From Achromobacter sp. HZ34 (GTDB taxonomy: Bacteria; Pseudomonadota; Gammaproteobacteria; Burkholderiales; Burkholderiaceae_B): a DNA stretch of 64,000 bases. A program made the translations under genes and the position numbers. Below the pieces are notes generated by a model. It saw only the letters and a list, made by a program, of their open reading frames with translations, was not told where the DNA came from and ran no database searches. Shown piece by piece: positions 19,273-27,256 of the stretch; position 1 is the first letter of the stretch, and every line of letters begins with the position of its first letter. Location: contig NZ_NJIX01000001.1 in the NCBI RefSeq assembly GCF_002209485.1, forward strand, positions 372,001 through 436,000. Direction: 5' to 3'.

Positions 19273-20262
19273 ATGTTCCCCTCGCTGCACCGCGCCGCCG
19301 GCGCGTTGACCCTTGCCCTGGGCGCCGTCGCCCTGGCGGCGCCTGTCACTCCCGCCCTGGCCGCCTATCCCGACCACACCCTGCAATTGATCGTCCCTTA
19401 TGCGCCGGGCGGTACGACTGACATCATGGCCCGCATCGTCGCGCCCAAGCTGGGCGAAGTGCTGGGGCAAACCGTCGTGGTCGTCAACAAGCCCGGCGCG
19501 GGCGGCGCGCTGGGTAGCGCCTTCGCCGCGCGCGAGCCCGCCGACGGCTACACGCTGGTGATGGCGGTGGAAAGCTCGCACGCCGTCAATCCGGCGGTAC
19601 ACGAGAAATCCAGCTACGACCCGGTGAAGGACTTCGCCCCCATCAGCAATCTGGCCAATGTGCTGGGGGTGCTGGACGTGCGCGGCGATTCGGACATCAA
19701 GACCTTCCAGCAGTTGGTGGATCAACTCAAGGCCAAGCCCGGGCGCGATGCGTTCGGGTCTTCCGGCAGCGGCGGCTACAGCCACTTGTTCGGCGAACTG
19801 TTCCTCAGCAGCACGGGAACCAAGATGCTGCACGTGCCTTACAAAGGCCTGGGGCCCGCGCTGGTGGACCTGATGGCGGGGCAGGTGCAAGTGGTGTTCG
19901 ACAACCTGCCGTCGTCGGCGGGCTTCATCGCGTCGGGCAAGCTGCGGGCGCTGGCGGTGGCTTCGCCGCAGCGGGTCAAGACCCTGCCCGACGTGCCGAC
20001 TTACGCGGAACTGGGCTATCCGCAGTTGAACACGCCCAGCTGGTTCGGCCTGGCGGCGCCCAAGAATACGCCCGCGCCCATCCTTGACAAGCTGAATGCC
20101 GCCATCAAGCAGGTGCTGGCGGAGCCTGCAGTGATCACCGCCATCGAGCAGCAGGGTGCCGTGCCGGATTACACCACGCGCGAACAGTTCGCCGCCGTGA
20201 TCCAGCATTCCTATGCGGTCTGGCAGAAGGTGGTCAACGATATCGGCTTCCAGAAGCTGTAA
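19273..20262 (+). CDS. Bug (TctC) family periplasmic solute receptor
   Basis: A 329-residue Bug receptor with Sec signal (cleavage near ALAAYP), YPDHTLQLIVPYAPGG, VVNKPGAGGALG, PADGYTLVMA and HVPYKGLGP. The ribosome site CCGGAG precedes ATG 19273. It sits between the CoA transferase and the enoyl-CoA hydratase genes, so its ligand is probably the carboxylic acid that the CoA transferase activates. Confidence 0.93.
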   Translation: MFPSLHRAAGALTLALGAVALAAPVTPALAAYPDHTLQLIVPYAPGGTTDIMARIVAPKLGEVLGQTVVVVNKPGAGGALGSAFAAREPADGYTLVMAVESSHAVNPAVHEKSSYDPVKDFAPISNLANVLGVLDVRGDSDIKTFQQLVDQLKAKPGRDAFGSSGSGGYSHLFGELFLSSTGTKMLHVPYKGLGPALVDLMAGQVQVVFDNLPSSAGFIASGKLRALAVASPQRVKTLPDVPTYAELGYPQLNTPSWFGLAAPKNTPAPILDKLNAAIKQVLAEPAVITAIEQQGAVPDYTTREQFAAVIQHSYAVWQKVVNDIGFQKL

Positions 20263-20303
20263 GGGCAGGCGCATCGACATTCATAAGCAGGAGCAGGCAG
20301 ACG

Positions 20304-21098
20304 ATGAAACAAAACGATTTTTCCCATCCCCACGCCGCCCTCGCCGTGACGGCGCAGGGTGTCGCGACCCTGGAGATCCGTGATGCGGGCAAGCTGAACA
20401 TCCTTAGCGCGCGTGTCGTCGAGGGCCTGATCGCGGCGCTCGATCGCATCGCCAGCCGTGACGACGTTCGCGTCGTGGTGCTCAGGGCGCAGCAGGAGAA
20501 GGCCTTCGTCGCGGGATCCGACATCAAGGAAATGGCGCATTTCGACCAGGCCGGCGCCATCGGCTACATCGATCGCCTGCGGCAGTTGTGCGATGGCGTG
20601 CGCCTGCTGCCGATGCCGGTGATCGCCCGCATACCGGGCTGGTGCCTGGGCGGCGGCATGGAGCTGGCCCTGGCCTGCGATCTGCGGATCGCTTCGGAAC
20701 AGGCCCACATGGGCATGCCGGAGGTGAAGGTTGGCGTGCCGTCCATCATCCACGCGGCCATGTTGCCACGCCTGATCGGCAAGGCGCGCGCCAACTGGAT
20801 GCTGCTGACCGGCGAAGTGGTGGATGCGCGCGAGGCGCAGTCCTGGGGATTGCTCGACCGCGTGGTCGCGCCTGATGCGCTGGATGCCGAAGTGGATCGG
20901 ATTGCGGGTATGCTGGCCGGATTGGGCCCGCGCGTGCTGGCCCAGCAGAAGCGCTTGCTGCGCGAATGGGAAGACGAGCCGCTGGAAGTGTCCATACGCA
21001 ATGGCGTGCTGGAGTTCGGCGCGGCATTCGGCACCGGCGAGCCCGGCCGTTATATGCAGGCGTTTCTGGAGGAAAAGGCACGCAGGAAAGGCGGCTGA
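20304..21098 (+). CDS. enoyl-CoA hydratase/isomerase family protein
   Basis: A 264-residue crotonase-fold enzyme. The oxyanion-hole motif AGSDIKEM and the second backbone loop GGGMELALACDLRIAS are present, followed by MPEVKVGVPS, in which the Glu corresponds to one of the usual catalytic positions. The family covers hydration, isomerisation and hydrolysis of acyl-CoA. AGGAG precedes ATG 20304, 41 bases after the Bug gene. It likely processes the CoA ester made by the class III transferase upstream. Confidence 0.9.
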   Translation: MKQNDFSHPHAALAVTAQGVATLEIRDAGKLNILSARVVEGLIAALDRIASRDDVRVVVLRAQQEKAFVAGSDIKEMAHFDQAGAIGYIDRLRQLCDGVRLLPMPVIARIPGWCLGGGMELALACDLRIASEQAHMGMPEVKVGVPSIIHAAMLPRLIGKARANWMLLTGEVVDAREAQSWGLLDRVVAPDALDAEVDRIAGMLAGLGPRVLAQQKRLLREWEDEPLEVSIRNGVLEFGAAFGTGEPGRYMQAFLEEKARRKGG

Positions 21099-21201
21099 GA
21101 CCCGGCGGCCGAGCCCCGGCGGCTGCCCTCCGGATGGCGGCGGGGGGCAGCTTGCCCGTGGAACGGGTACTGTCCTGTTTTGTGAAGTGGGAACTAACGC
21201 A

Positions 21202-22146
21202 ATGTCCTATGAATTGAAGGATCTGCGCCTGTTCAAGGCCATCGTGCAGGCCGGCAATCTTTCCGCGGGCGCGGCCGCCATGCACATGACGGCGCCGTCC
21301 GCCAGTTATCGGATCAAGAACCTGGAATACACCGCGGGCAGCCCGCTGTTCGTGCGCTCGGCCAAGGGCATGGCGCTGACCCCCGCCGGCGAGGCCCTGG
21401 CGCGCCACGCCGATGTCCTGCTGGCCAACCTGCAAGCCATGCAGGAGGAAGTGGGCGCCTACGCCCGTAGCCTGAAAGGCCGCATACGGGTGTTGGCGAA
21501 CAGCAGTTCGCTCAACGGCTTCATCATTCCCAGCCTGGCGCGGTTCCTGGCGTCGCATATCGACGTGGATCTGCAAGAGGCCGACAGCGAGGCCATCGCC
21601 GGTGCCATCCGCCGCGGCGATGCGGACATCGGCATCTTCGCCGGACGCGCGCAGGACGCTGAGCTGCAATGCGAGTTGTATGCCATCGACCGCCTGATCT
21701 GCGCGGCGCCGACCGAGCATCCGTTGGCCGCTCGGCCCCGTATCGGATTCGCGGAAGCCTTGTCGCACGGCTTTGTCTGCATGGACCGGGCCAGCAGCAA
21801 TTTCCATTTTCTGCAGACGCAGGCGGCCAAGGCGGGCCAGTCCTTGAACGTGCGCGTGCATGCGCACGATTTCGCGTCGGTGCTTTATCTGGTGCGGGCG
21901 GGCGTGGGGCTGGCCCTGGTGCCGACCAGCGTGGCGGAACCGGACCTGCGCGCGGGGACGATGGCCGGCATCGCCCTGGTCGATGCCTGGGCCTTGCGCG
22001 ACCTGCATCTGGTGACGCGCCAGGATGCCTCAAACGCCGGGTTGGTGCGGCAGTTCGCCGACATGCTGTTGCACGATCCGCTGGTTACCGCGACGCGCAG
22101 CCGTGAACCGGGCGCACCGTGGATGACGGGCGCGTCCCAGGCCTGA
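21202..22146 (+). CDS. LysR-family transcriptional regulator
   Basis: A 314-residue LysR regulator: N-terminal helix-turn-helix (LRLFKAIVQAGNLSAGAAAM, then SASYRIKNLEYTAGSPLFVR and LTPAGEALARHA) and a C-terminal substrate-binding domain starting near GRIRVLANSSS. The start ATG 21202 precedes the conserved helix; the frame is open far upstream through the preceding gene but in the wrong context. It follows the enoyl-CoA hydratase by 103 bases on the same strand and probably regulates the CoA-transferase module, although a LysR gene usually sits divergent to its target. Confidence 0.9.
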   Translation: MSYELKDLRLFKAIVQAGNLSAGAAAMHMTAPSASYRIKNLEYTAGSPLFVRSAKGMALTPAGEALARHADVLLANLQAMQEEVGAYARSLKGRIRVLANSSSLNGFIIPSLARFLASHIDVDLQEADSEAIAGAIRRGDADIGIFAGRAQDAELQCELYAIDRLICAAPTEHPLAARPRIGFAEALSHGFVCMDRASSNFHFLQTQAAKAGQSLNVRVHAHDFASVLYLVRAGVGLALVPTSVAEPDLRAGTMAGIALVDAWALRDLHLVTRQDASNAGLVRQFADMLLHDPLVTATRSREPGAPWMTGASQA

Positions 22147-22225
22147 GGACATCGGGTGCCGTATGCGTCAGCGCTGCCACGAACTGGCTGATTGCACTGG
22201 CTGATTGTGCTGGCTGACGGTGGCT

Positions 22226-23458
22226 TCAGGCAGGTTGCGGTGGCCGCGGCCGGCGCCAGAAGACGACGGTGCCCAGCTGCACCAGGCCCGCCGTCACGCC
22301 GACGGCCGCGCCGATCTGCCATGCCAGGTCGTAGTTGTGCAGCAGGTCGTAGACGTAGCCGCCGCCCATCGCGCCCGTGAAACTGCCCAACTGGTGGCTG
22401 CAGAAAGCGACGCCGATCAACATGGCTTGCCAGCGCAGGCCGAAGGTCTCGGCGATCCAGCCTGAGACCAGCGGCACGACGCCCAGCCACAGGAAACCCA
22501 TGATGGCCGCGAAGACCAGGGTCGTCTCGGGGGTAGGCAGGTTGTGGAAATACCAGACCAGGGTCAGCGAGCGCAGGATGTAGATGCCCCCCAGCAGCGC
22601 CTGCTTGTTCCAATGGCCGCCGGCCCAGCCGAAGAACAGGCTGCCCAGCGCATTGAAGCCGCCGATCATGGCCAGCGCCTTGGCCGACAGCATGGGGTCC
22701 ATGCCGCAAAGATCGAGATACGTCGGCAGATGGGTGGTCAGGAAGACCAGCTGCATGCCGCAGACGAAGTAGGCCAGGGCCATGATGACGAAGGGCCCAT
22801 TGCGCATGGCCATGCCGAGCACCTGCGCCGCCGTCATCTCGACGCCGGTCGGCGAGCGCGGCGCCACGGGACGCGGCAGGCGGTCGACCCGGCCGGCGTA
22901 CCAGGCCGCCGGCAGCATGACCGCGGCCAGGGCGATGAAAGACACGGTGCCCATGCGCCAATGCCAGTGCTGCATGATCACCTGGCCCAGCGGCGCGGCT
23001 ATCATCGCGCCCAGCGAGCCGGCCGACGAGACCAGCCCCAGCACCAGGCTGCGCTGCGCCACCGACACGGGCCGCACCGATACGGCCATCGCCATGCTGC
23101 TGCCGGTGGCGGCCAGGGCGGCGCCGATGCAGACGCCGGCGCCCACGATCACCAGGGGCAAGCCCTGCGCGCAGGCCAGCAGGACCAGGCCCAGCAGGAA
23201 CAGGGATGCGCCGCTCATCAACAGCGGCCGGAAACCGATGCGGGGAACCATGGCGCCGGCGATGGGCTGCAGGATGCCCCAGGCCAGGTTCTGTACGGAG
23301 ATGGCGATGGTGAAGTCGCTGACGGAGATGCCCAGGTCGCGCGTCAGCGGCGGCACGAAGATGCCCAGGCTTTGGCGCATGCCCATGGACAGGCTCAGCA
23401 TGGCCGCCGCCCCCAACAGGATAGGAAGGGCGGGACGCAAGGCGGATAGCTGCTGCAT
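22226..23458 (-). CDS. MFS transporter, 12 helices
   Basis: A 410-residue major facilitator with about 12 hydrophobic segments. It begins at LRPALPILLGAAAMLSLSMGMRQSLGIFVPPL and resembles oxalate/formate-antiporter-like or aromatic-acid MFS proteins (QNLAWGILQPIAGAM, and the RIGFRPLL loop after helix 2). ATG 23458 gives a short cytoplasmic N-terminus; an in-frame GTG at 23518 would add 20 residues. It is monocistronic or leads nothing: the IclR operon ends 366 bases upstream on the same strand. Substrate not inferable. Confidence 0.87.
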   Translation of the reverse strand: MQQLSALRPALPILLGAAAMLSLSMGMRQSLGIFVPPLTRDLGISVSDFTIAISVQNLAWGILQPIAGAMVPRIGFRPLLMSGASLFLLGLVLLACAQGLPLVIVGAGVCIGAALAATGSSMAMAVSVRPVSVAQRSLVLGLVSSAGSLGAMIAAPLGQVIMQHWHWRMGTVSFIALAAVMLPAAWYAGRVDRLPRPVAPRSPTGVEMTAAQVLGMAMRNGPFVIMALAYFVCGMQLVFLTTHLPTYLDLCGMDPMLSAKALAMIGGFNALGSLFFGWAGGHWNKQALLGGIYILRSLTLVWYFHNLPTPETTLVFAAIMGFLWLGVVPLVSGWIAETFGLRWQAMLIGVAFCSHQLGSFTGAMGGGYVYDLLHNYDLAWQIGAAVGVTAGLVQLGTVVFWRRPRPPQPA

Positions 23459-23823
23459 GTCGGTAGGCCGTGGGGGCGGCTGGCAGAAGATGGCCCACCG
23501 CGTTTCGCGCCAGGCCACCTGGGATGGGTGTCTCGGGTTGGCGCGTTTCCTAAATATTGGAATCGCGCTGTATAAATTTTGAAATGACTATACAGGTTAT
23601 AAGCGCGATAGTCTCGTAACAATTATGCTGCGCCGCGCCAAAGGCGTGCCGTGCCCACGCGTTGCGGTTCGGTGCACTGGTCCCGCGCGCATGCGCGCTG
23701 CTTCGCGCATGGAGCAAGCAGGGAGGAAGGGCCCCGTCTCTGCCATCTATTTGCCGTCTGCTTTCCTTGGGAGAGAAGAAGATGAAGGGACGCGGGAGGG
23801 ACTCCTTCCGAGGCTGCGGCCTG
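23459..23823. other. intergenic region upstream of the MFS gene
   Basis: 365 bases without a supported gene. The part nearest the MFS gene holds an AT-rich stretch with nested inverted repeats (23562-23609). Further left of the IclR gene end lies a perfect 14-bp alternating purine-pyrimidine palindrome GCGCGCATGCGCGC (23685-23698). No small ORF has a convincing ribosome site. Confidence 0.5.
23562..23609 (-). promoter_or_regulatory. nested inverted repeats, putative promoter/operator of the MFS gene
   Basis: CTGTATA (23568-23574) and TATACAG (23589-23595) form an inner inverted repeat, flanked by ATCGCG (23562-23567) and CGCGAT (23604-23609). The AT-rich centre could hold the -10/-35 elements. 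It lies about 105 bases upstream of the MFS start. Confidence 0.4.
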
Positions 23824-24534
23824 TCAACCGGGCCAGCGGCCGCCCAGCGCCCGCGTGGCCTGCGCCGCGCTTTCCTGCAGCAGCTTGGACATCTTCTTGA
23901 TGGCGGCCGCGGTGTAGCGTTCCTTCGGGCCGGACAGGGAGATCACCCCGCGGATTTCGTCGTCCGGGCCGAAGACCGGGCTGGCTACCGCCGCGCAACT
24001 GGGATCGCGCTCGCCCATGGACGTCATCAGCAGCCCGGCCTGCGCCGCGCTTTCACCATGCACGAAATACGCCGTCAGCAGCTTGCCGGCCGCGCCCTTG
24101 TCCAGCGGCAGCAGGTCGCCCGCGCGGATCCGGTCCAGGGTCGAATGATGGGAGTCCACCCGCAGCAGGCAGATGCGTGACTGCGCGTCGTGGTACGCGT
24201 GGAAGGAAGCGCTTTCGGTGCCGTGGTCCACCAGGCCCTGCAGCAAGGGCTGCAAGGTCTCGGTCAAACGGTAGGTGGCCTCGTAGGCGCGTCCCAATTG
24301 GTGCGCGTACAGTCCCAGGGCATAACGCCCGTCCGCGCGCCGCAGCACCAGGTTGGCTTTCTCCAGCGAAGCGATCAGCCGCAGCAAGGTGCTTTTATAG
24401 AACCCGGTCGCGCGGGACAGGTCCGCGAGGCTGATGGGTTCGGTGCGCTGGGCGATGGCATCGACGATGGATAGCGCGCGTTCGACGGCGGCGACGCCGT
24501 CGGCGGTGTCCTGGGGGGCGGCGGAACGGCTCAT
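23824..24534 (-). CDS. IclR-family transcriptional regulator
   Basis: A 236-residue regulator with the IclR winged helix (VERALSIVDAIAQ, LADLSRATGFYKSTLLRLIASLEKANLV) and a C-terminal effector domain (KGAAGKLLTAYF, then SPVFGPDDEIRGVISLSGP). It is the third gene after aldehyde dehydrogenase and a GarR-like reductase, with only 24 bases separating it from the reductase, so it likely regulates its own operon and the divergent Bug gene. A TGTTC-N4-GAACA repeat at 27192-27205 is a candidate target. Confidence 0.92.
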   Translation of the reverse strand: MSRSAAPQDTADGVAAVERALSIVDAIAQRTEPISLADLSRATGFYKSTLLRLIASLEKANLVLRRADGRYALGLYAHQLGRAYEATYRLTETLQPLLQGLVDHGTESASFHAYHDAQSRICLLRVDSHHSTLDRIRAGDLLPLDKGAAGKLLTAYFVHGESAAQAGLLMTSMGERDPSCAAVASPVFGPDDEIRGVISLSGPKERYTAAAIKKMSKLLQESAAQATRALGGRWPG

Positions 24535-24558
24535 GGGACGGAGGGGGGCTGATGTGGG

Positions 24559-25476
24559 CTAGTGGCCCGAGGCGGCGTTGGCGGCGCCGCCGCCGTCCTC
24601 GTCATCGATCACACGGCTGATGACGGGCCAGTACCGGTCGCCCAGGCCGCGGGCCAAAGCCGCTTCGAACCATTGGTCTACGTTGCGGGCCCCGTGCGCC
24701 GGGATGCCGGTCTGTTCGGCCAGCCGCAGCGCGTAGTTGAGGTCCTTGCGCGCATAGCTGACCGGGAACGCTTTCTCGGGAAATTCACCCGGCAGAATAG
24801 CCTTTAAGCCATGGTTGCGCAACGCGAAGCTGTCGGCCGAACCCAGTGTGAAGGTCTCCATGATGACCTTGGGATCGACGCCCGAGCGGCGCGCGATGCC
24901 GCGTGCTTCGGCAATCGCCGTGACGGTCTCGAACAGCACCATGTTGTTGAGGATCTTGACGACCTGGCCGCTGCCGACGCCACCGCACAGGGTGATTTCG
25001 TTGGCGAAAGTGGCGATCAGCGGCCGCACGCGTTCGAAGACGTCCGCTTCGGCGCCGACCATGACCGAGAGGGTGCCGGCTTCGGCGGCCGCCCGCGTAC
25101 GCGCCACCGGGGCATCGATGAACGTGACCTGGCGTTCGGCGAATTCGGCGGACAGCTTGCGCGTGGTGTCGACGGGAGAGGTGCTGGTGTCGACGATGAC
25201 CTGGCCGGCACGGCAAAGCGCCAGCAGGCCGGCGGGGCCGCGCGCCAGTTTTTCGACGATCTCGCCCGAGGGCAGCGACAGGAAGATGATGTCGCACTCG
25301 CGCGCAAGCGTGGCGACGTCGCCGGCCTGCACGCCCTGGGGCGCCAGGCGGGCCAGCGGCTCGGGGTTCATGTCGCAGCCCAGGACGGGCAGGCCGCATT
25401 TTTGCGCCAGGTTACGGCAGATGGGTTCGCCCATCACGCCCAGTCCGATAAAGCCGACGCGGGTGAAACGACTCAT
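24559..25476 (-). CDS. GarR/3-hydroxyisobutyrate dehydrogenase-family reductase
   Basis: A 305-residue beta-hydroxyacid dehydrogenase. The N-terminal dinucleotide motif is VGFIGLGVMGEPICRNL; the substrate-binding segment is FIDAPVARTRAAAEAGTLSVMVG (here Ala replaces the usual SGG following DAPV), and the catalytic lysine lies in GQVVKILNNM. The change from DAPVSGG to DAPVART is atypical and may alter substrate preference. The family reduces tartronate semialdehyde or oxidises 3-hydroxyisobutyrate and related acids. It sits downstream of an aldehyde dehydrogenase, fitting a hydroxyacid-semialdehyde-acid sequence. A 217-base spacer with a minisatellite separates the two. Confidence 0.9.
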   Translation of the reverse strand: MSRFTRVGFIGLGVMGEPICRNLAQKCGLPVLGCDMNPEPLARLAPQGVQAGDVATLARECDIIFLSLPSGEIVEKLARGPAGLLALCRAGQVIVDTSTSPVDTTRKLSAEFAERQVTFIDAPVARTRAAAEAGTLSVMVGAEADVFERVRPLIATFANEITLCGGVGSGQVVKILNNMVLFETVTAIAEARGIARRSGVDPKVIMETFTLGSADSFALRNHGLKAILPGEFPEKAFPVSYARKDLNYALRLAEQTGIPAHGARNVDQWFEAALARGLGDRYWPVISRVIDDEDGGGAANAASGH

Positions 25477-25592
25477 GTTTGGTCTCCGGAAATTGAAAAA
25501 GTAATGTGACGTTCAGAAGGATCGTGAATCGACGGATGACGGCTGGGTCCGACGAGCGATGCGCGGTCCTGTACGCAATTCGCGCAGGTCGC

Positions 25593-25645
25593 CGCGCACC
25601 TCGCGCACCTCGCGCACCTCGCGCACCTCGCGCACCTCGCGCACC
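25593..25645. repeat. 9-bp tandem repeat (CGCGCACCT), five full copies plus 8 bases
   Basis: Perfect copies start at 25593, 25602, 25611, 25620 and 25629, with a sixth ending one base short at 25645. They lie between the aldehyde dehydrogenase stop (25694) and the GarR-like start (25476), inside what should be the operon leader of the reductase. No spacers of differing sequence, so it is not a CRISPR. Confidence 0.9.
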
Positions 25646-25693
25646 GGGCGCGCCGCGCCAGCGCGCGCGGCCTGGCGCCCACCGCCAACCGCG

Positions 25694-27145
25694 CTACATG
25701 GCGAAGTAGATGCCCTTGGATTGCTGGTACAGGCGCAAGCCGCTGGCGCCTTTCTCGCGGCCAATGCCGCTTTGCTTGAAGCCGCCGAAGGGGGTGGAGA
25801 TCGACAATTGCTTGTAGGTGTTGATCCACACACTGCCGGCTTCCAGCTGGCGCGCCACGCGCCACGCGCGGCGATAGTCCGCCGTCCAGATGCCCGAGGC
25901 CAGGCCGTAGACGCTGTCGTTCGCTTGCGCGATCAGGTCGTCTTCGTCGTCGAAGGGCAGGGCGCACAGCACGGGCCCGAAGATTTCCTCGCGGACCACG
26001 TAGGCGTCCGGCTTCAGGCCGCCGATGACCGTGGGCAGGTAGAACGCGCCCGCCGCCAGGCGATCCTCATTGGGCCGTCCGCCACCGGTGAGGATTTCGC
26101 CGCCGTCCTTCAAGGCGCTGGCCACCATGGATTCAATCTTTTCCCGATGGGCGAACGAGGCGATGGGCCCCATGCCGGCGCCTTGGGCATCCGGTTGATC
26201 GACGCGGATGGCGCGTGCCCGTGCCAGCAGTTTCTCCAGGAAGTCCTGCTGCACGGAACGCTGCACATACAGGCGCGAACCGGCCACGCAAGATTGCCCG
26301 CTGCCTTCGAAGATGCCGCCGATCACGCCTTCGACCGCCGCATCCAGGTCGGCATCGGCGCAGACGATGTGGGGCGACTTGCCGCCCAGTTCCAGCGCCA
26401 CCGGCATCAGCTTGTCGGCCGCGACGCGCGCGATGGCCCGCCCGCTGGCGGTGCCGCCGGTGAAGGACACCATGCGCACGCCAGGATGTTCGACCAGCAG
26501 CTTGCCGGCACCGCTGCCCAGGCCGGTGACCACATTCAGGATGCCCGGCGGCAGGCCCGCTTCCAGGGCGATGCGGCCCAGTTCCAGCGCCGGCGACGAC
26601 GTCACTTCGGAAGGCTTCAGGATCACCGCGTTGCCGGCGGCCAGGGCCGGCGCCACTTTCTGCGCCTCCATGGTCAGGGGCGAATTCCAGGGCGTGATGG
26701 CAACGATGACGCCATACGGTTCGTACTGCGTCATCGACAGGTAGTTGCCGCGCGGCGGCGTGACTTCGGCCGTGATGGTTTCGCACACGCCCGCGTAATA
26801 GCGGAAGGTGGCGGCGGCGCTGGTCACCTGTGCCTTGCACTCGCTCCAGACCTTGCCGTTCTCGATCATCTGCAGGCGTGCCAGCACCTCCGCGTTGGCG
26901 TCGATGCCGTCGGCCATGCGGCGCAGCAAGGCCGCGCGCTGGTGCGGCAGCATGTCGCGCCAGGCCTTCTGGCGCACGGCGCGCCAGGCGCTGTCGACGG
27001 CGGCATTGACCTGATCCGCGTCGGCGGCGCCGATCTCGAAATTGGTCGCGCCGTTGGCGGGATTGACGGAAGCAAAGGTCTGCGCGGCGGGCGTCCAGCG
27101 TCCGTCTATCAGCAGGGACTTCGGTTGGGAGGATGTCTGGGACAT
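25694..27145 (-). CDS. aldehyde dehydrogenase (NAD(P)+)
   Basis: A 483-residue aldehyde dehydrogenase. The segment TPWNSPLTMEAQKVAPALAAGN with KPSE is the cofactor region, FTGG the dinucleotide turn, LELGGKSP carries the general-base Glu and GSGQSCVAGSR the catalytic Cys. ATG 27145 is chosen over the frame's earlier start at 27211 because the family begins near SLLIDGRW and the extension would run through the divergent promoter region. It heads the minus-strand operon with the GarR-like reductase and IclR regulator, and probably oxidises a semialdehyde. Confidence 0.93.
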   Translation of the reverse strand: MSQTSSQPKSLLIDGRWTPAAQTFASVNPANGATNFEIGAADADQVNAAVDSAWRAVRQKAWRDMLPHQRAALLRRMADGIDANAEVLARLQMIENGKVWSECKAQVTSAAATFRYYAGVCETITAEVTPPRGNYLSMTQYEPYGVIVAITPWNSPLTMEAQKVAPALAAGNAVILKPSEVTSSPALELGRIALEAGLPPGILNVVTGLGSGAGKLLVEHPGVRMVSFTGGTASGRAIARVAADKLMPVALELGGKSPHIVCADADLDAAVEGVIGGIFEGSGQSCVAGSRLYVQRSVQQDFLEKLLARARAIRVDQPDAQGAGMGPIASFAHREKIESMVASALKDGGEILTGGGRPNEDRLAAGAFYLPTVIGGLKPDAYVVREEIFGPVLCALPFDDEDDLIAQANDSVYGLASGIWTADYRRAWRVARQLEAGSVWINTYKQLSISTPFGGFKQSGIGREKGASGLRLYQQSKGIYFAM

Positions 27146-27191
27146 GCGAGTCTCTTCCAGGGATTCGAAATAAGCGATAAAATAGAATGCA

Positions 27192-27205
27192 TGTTCTGCG
27201 GAACA
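27192..27205. promoter_or_regulatory. TGTTC-N4-GAACA inverted repeat in divergent promoter
   Basis: TGTTCTGCGGAACA lies between the divergent aldehyde dehydrogenase (start 27145) and Bug (start 27257) genes, followed by an additional AGAACA half-site. IclR-family operators are often of this GGAAC/GTTCC-like style, and an IclR gene ends the operon, so it is a plausible operator for both directions. Confidence 0.45.
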
Positions 27206-27256
27206 GAACACACAGAATATACAAACACTTCATCGAAAACAAGAGGAGACGACTTG

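Noticed and set aside
25593-25645. CRISPR-like array
   Set aside because: Units are 9 bp and contiguous with no spacers; a minisatellite, not a CRISPR.
25559-27256. N-terminal extension of the Bug frame back to 25559
   Set aside because: The extension is antisense to aldehyde dehydrogenase and precedes a good ribosome site and signal peptide at 27257.
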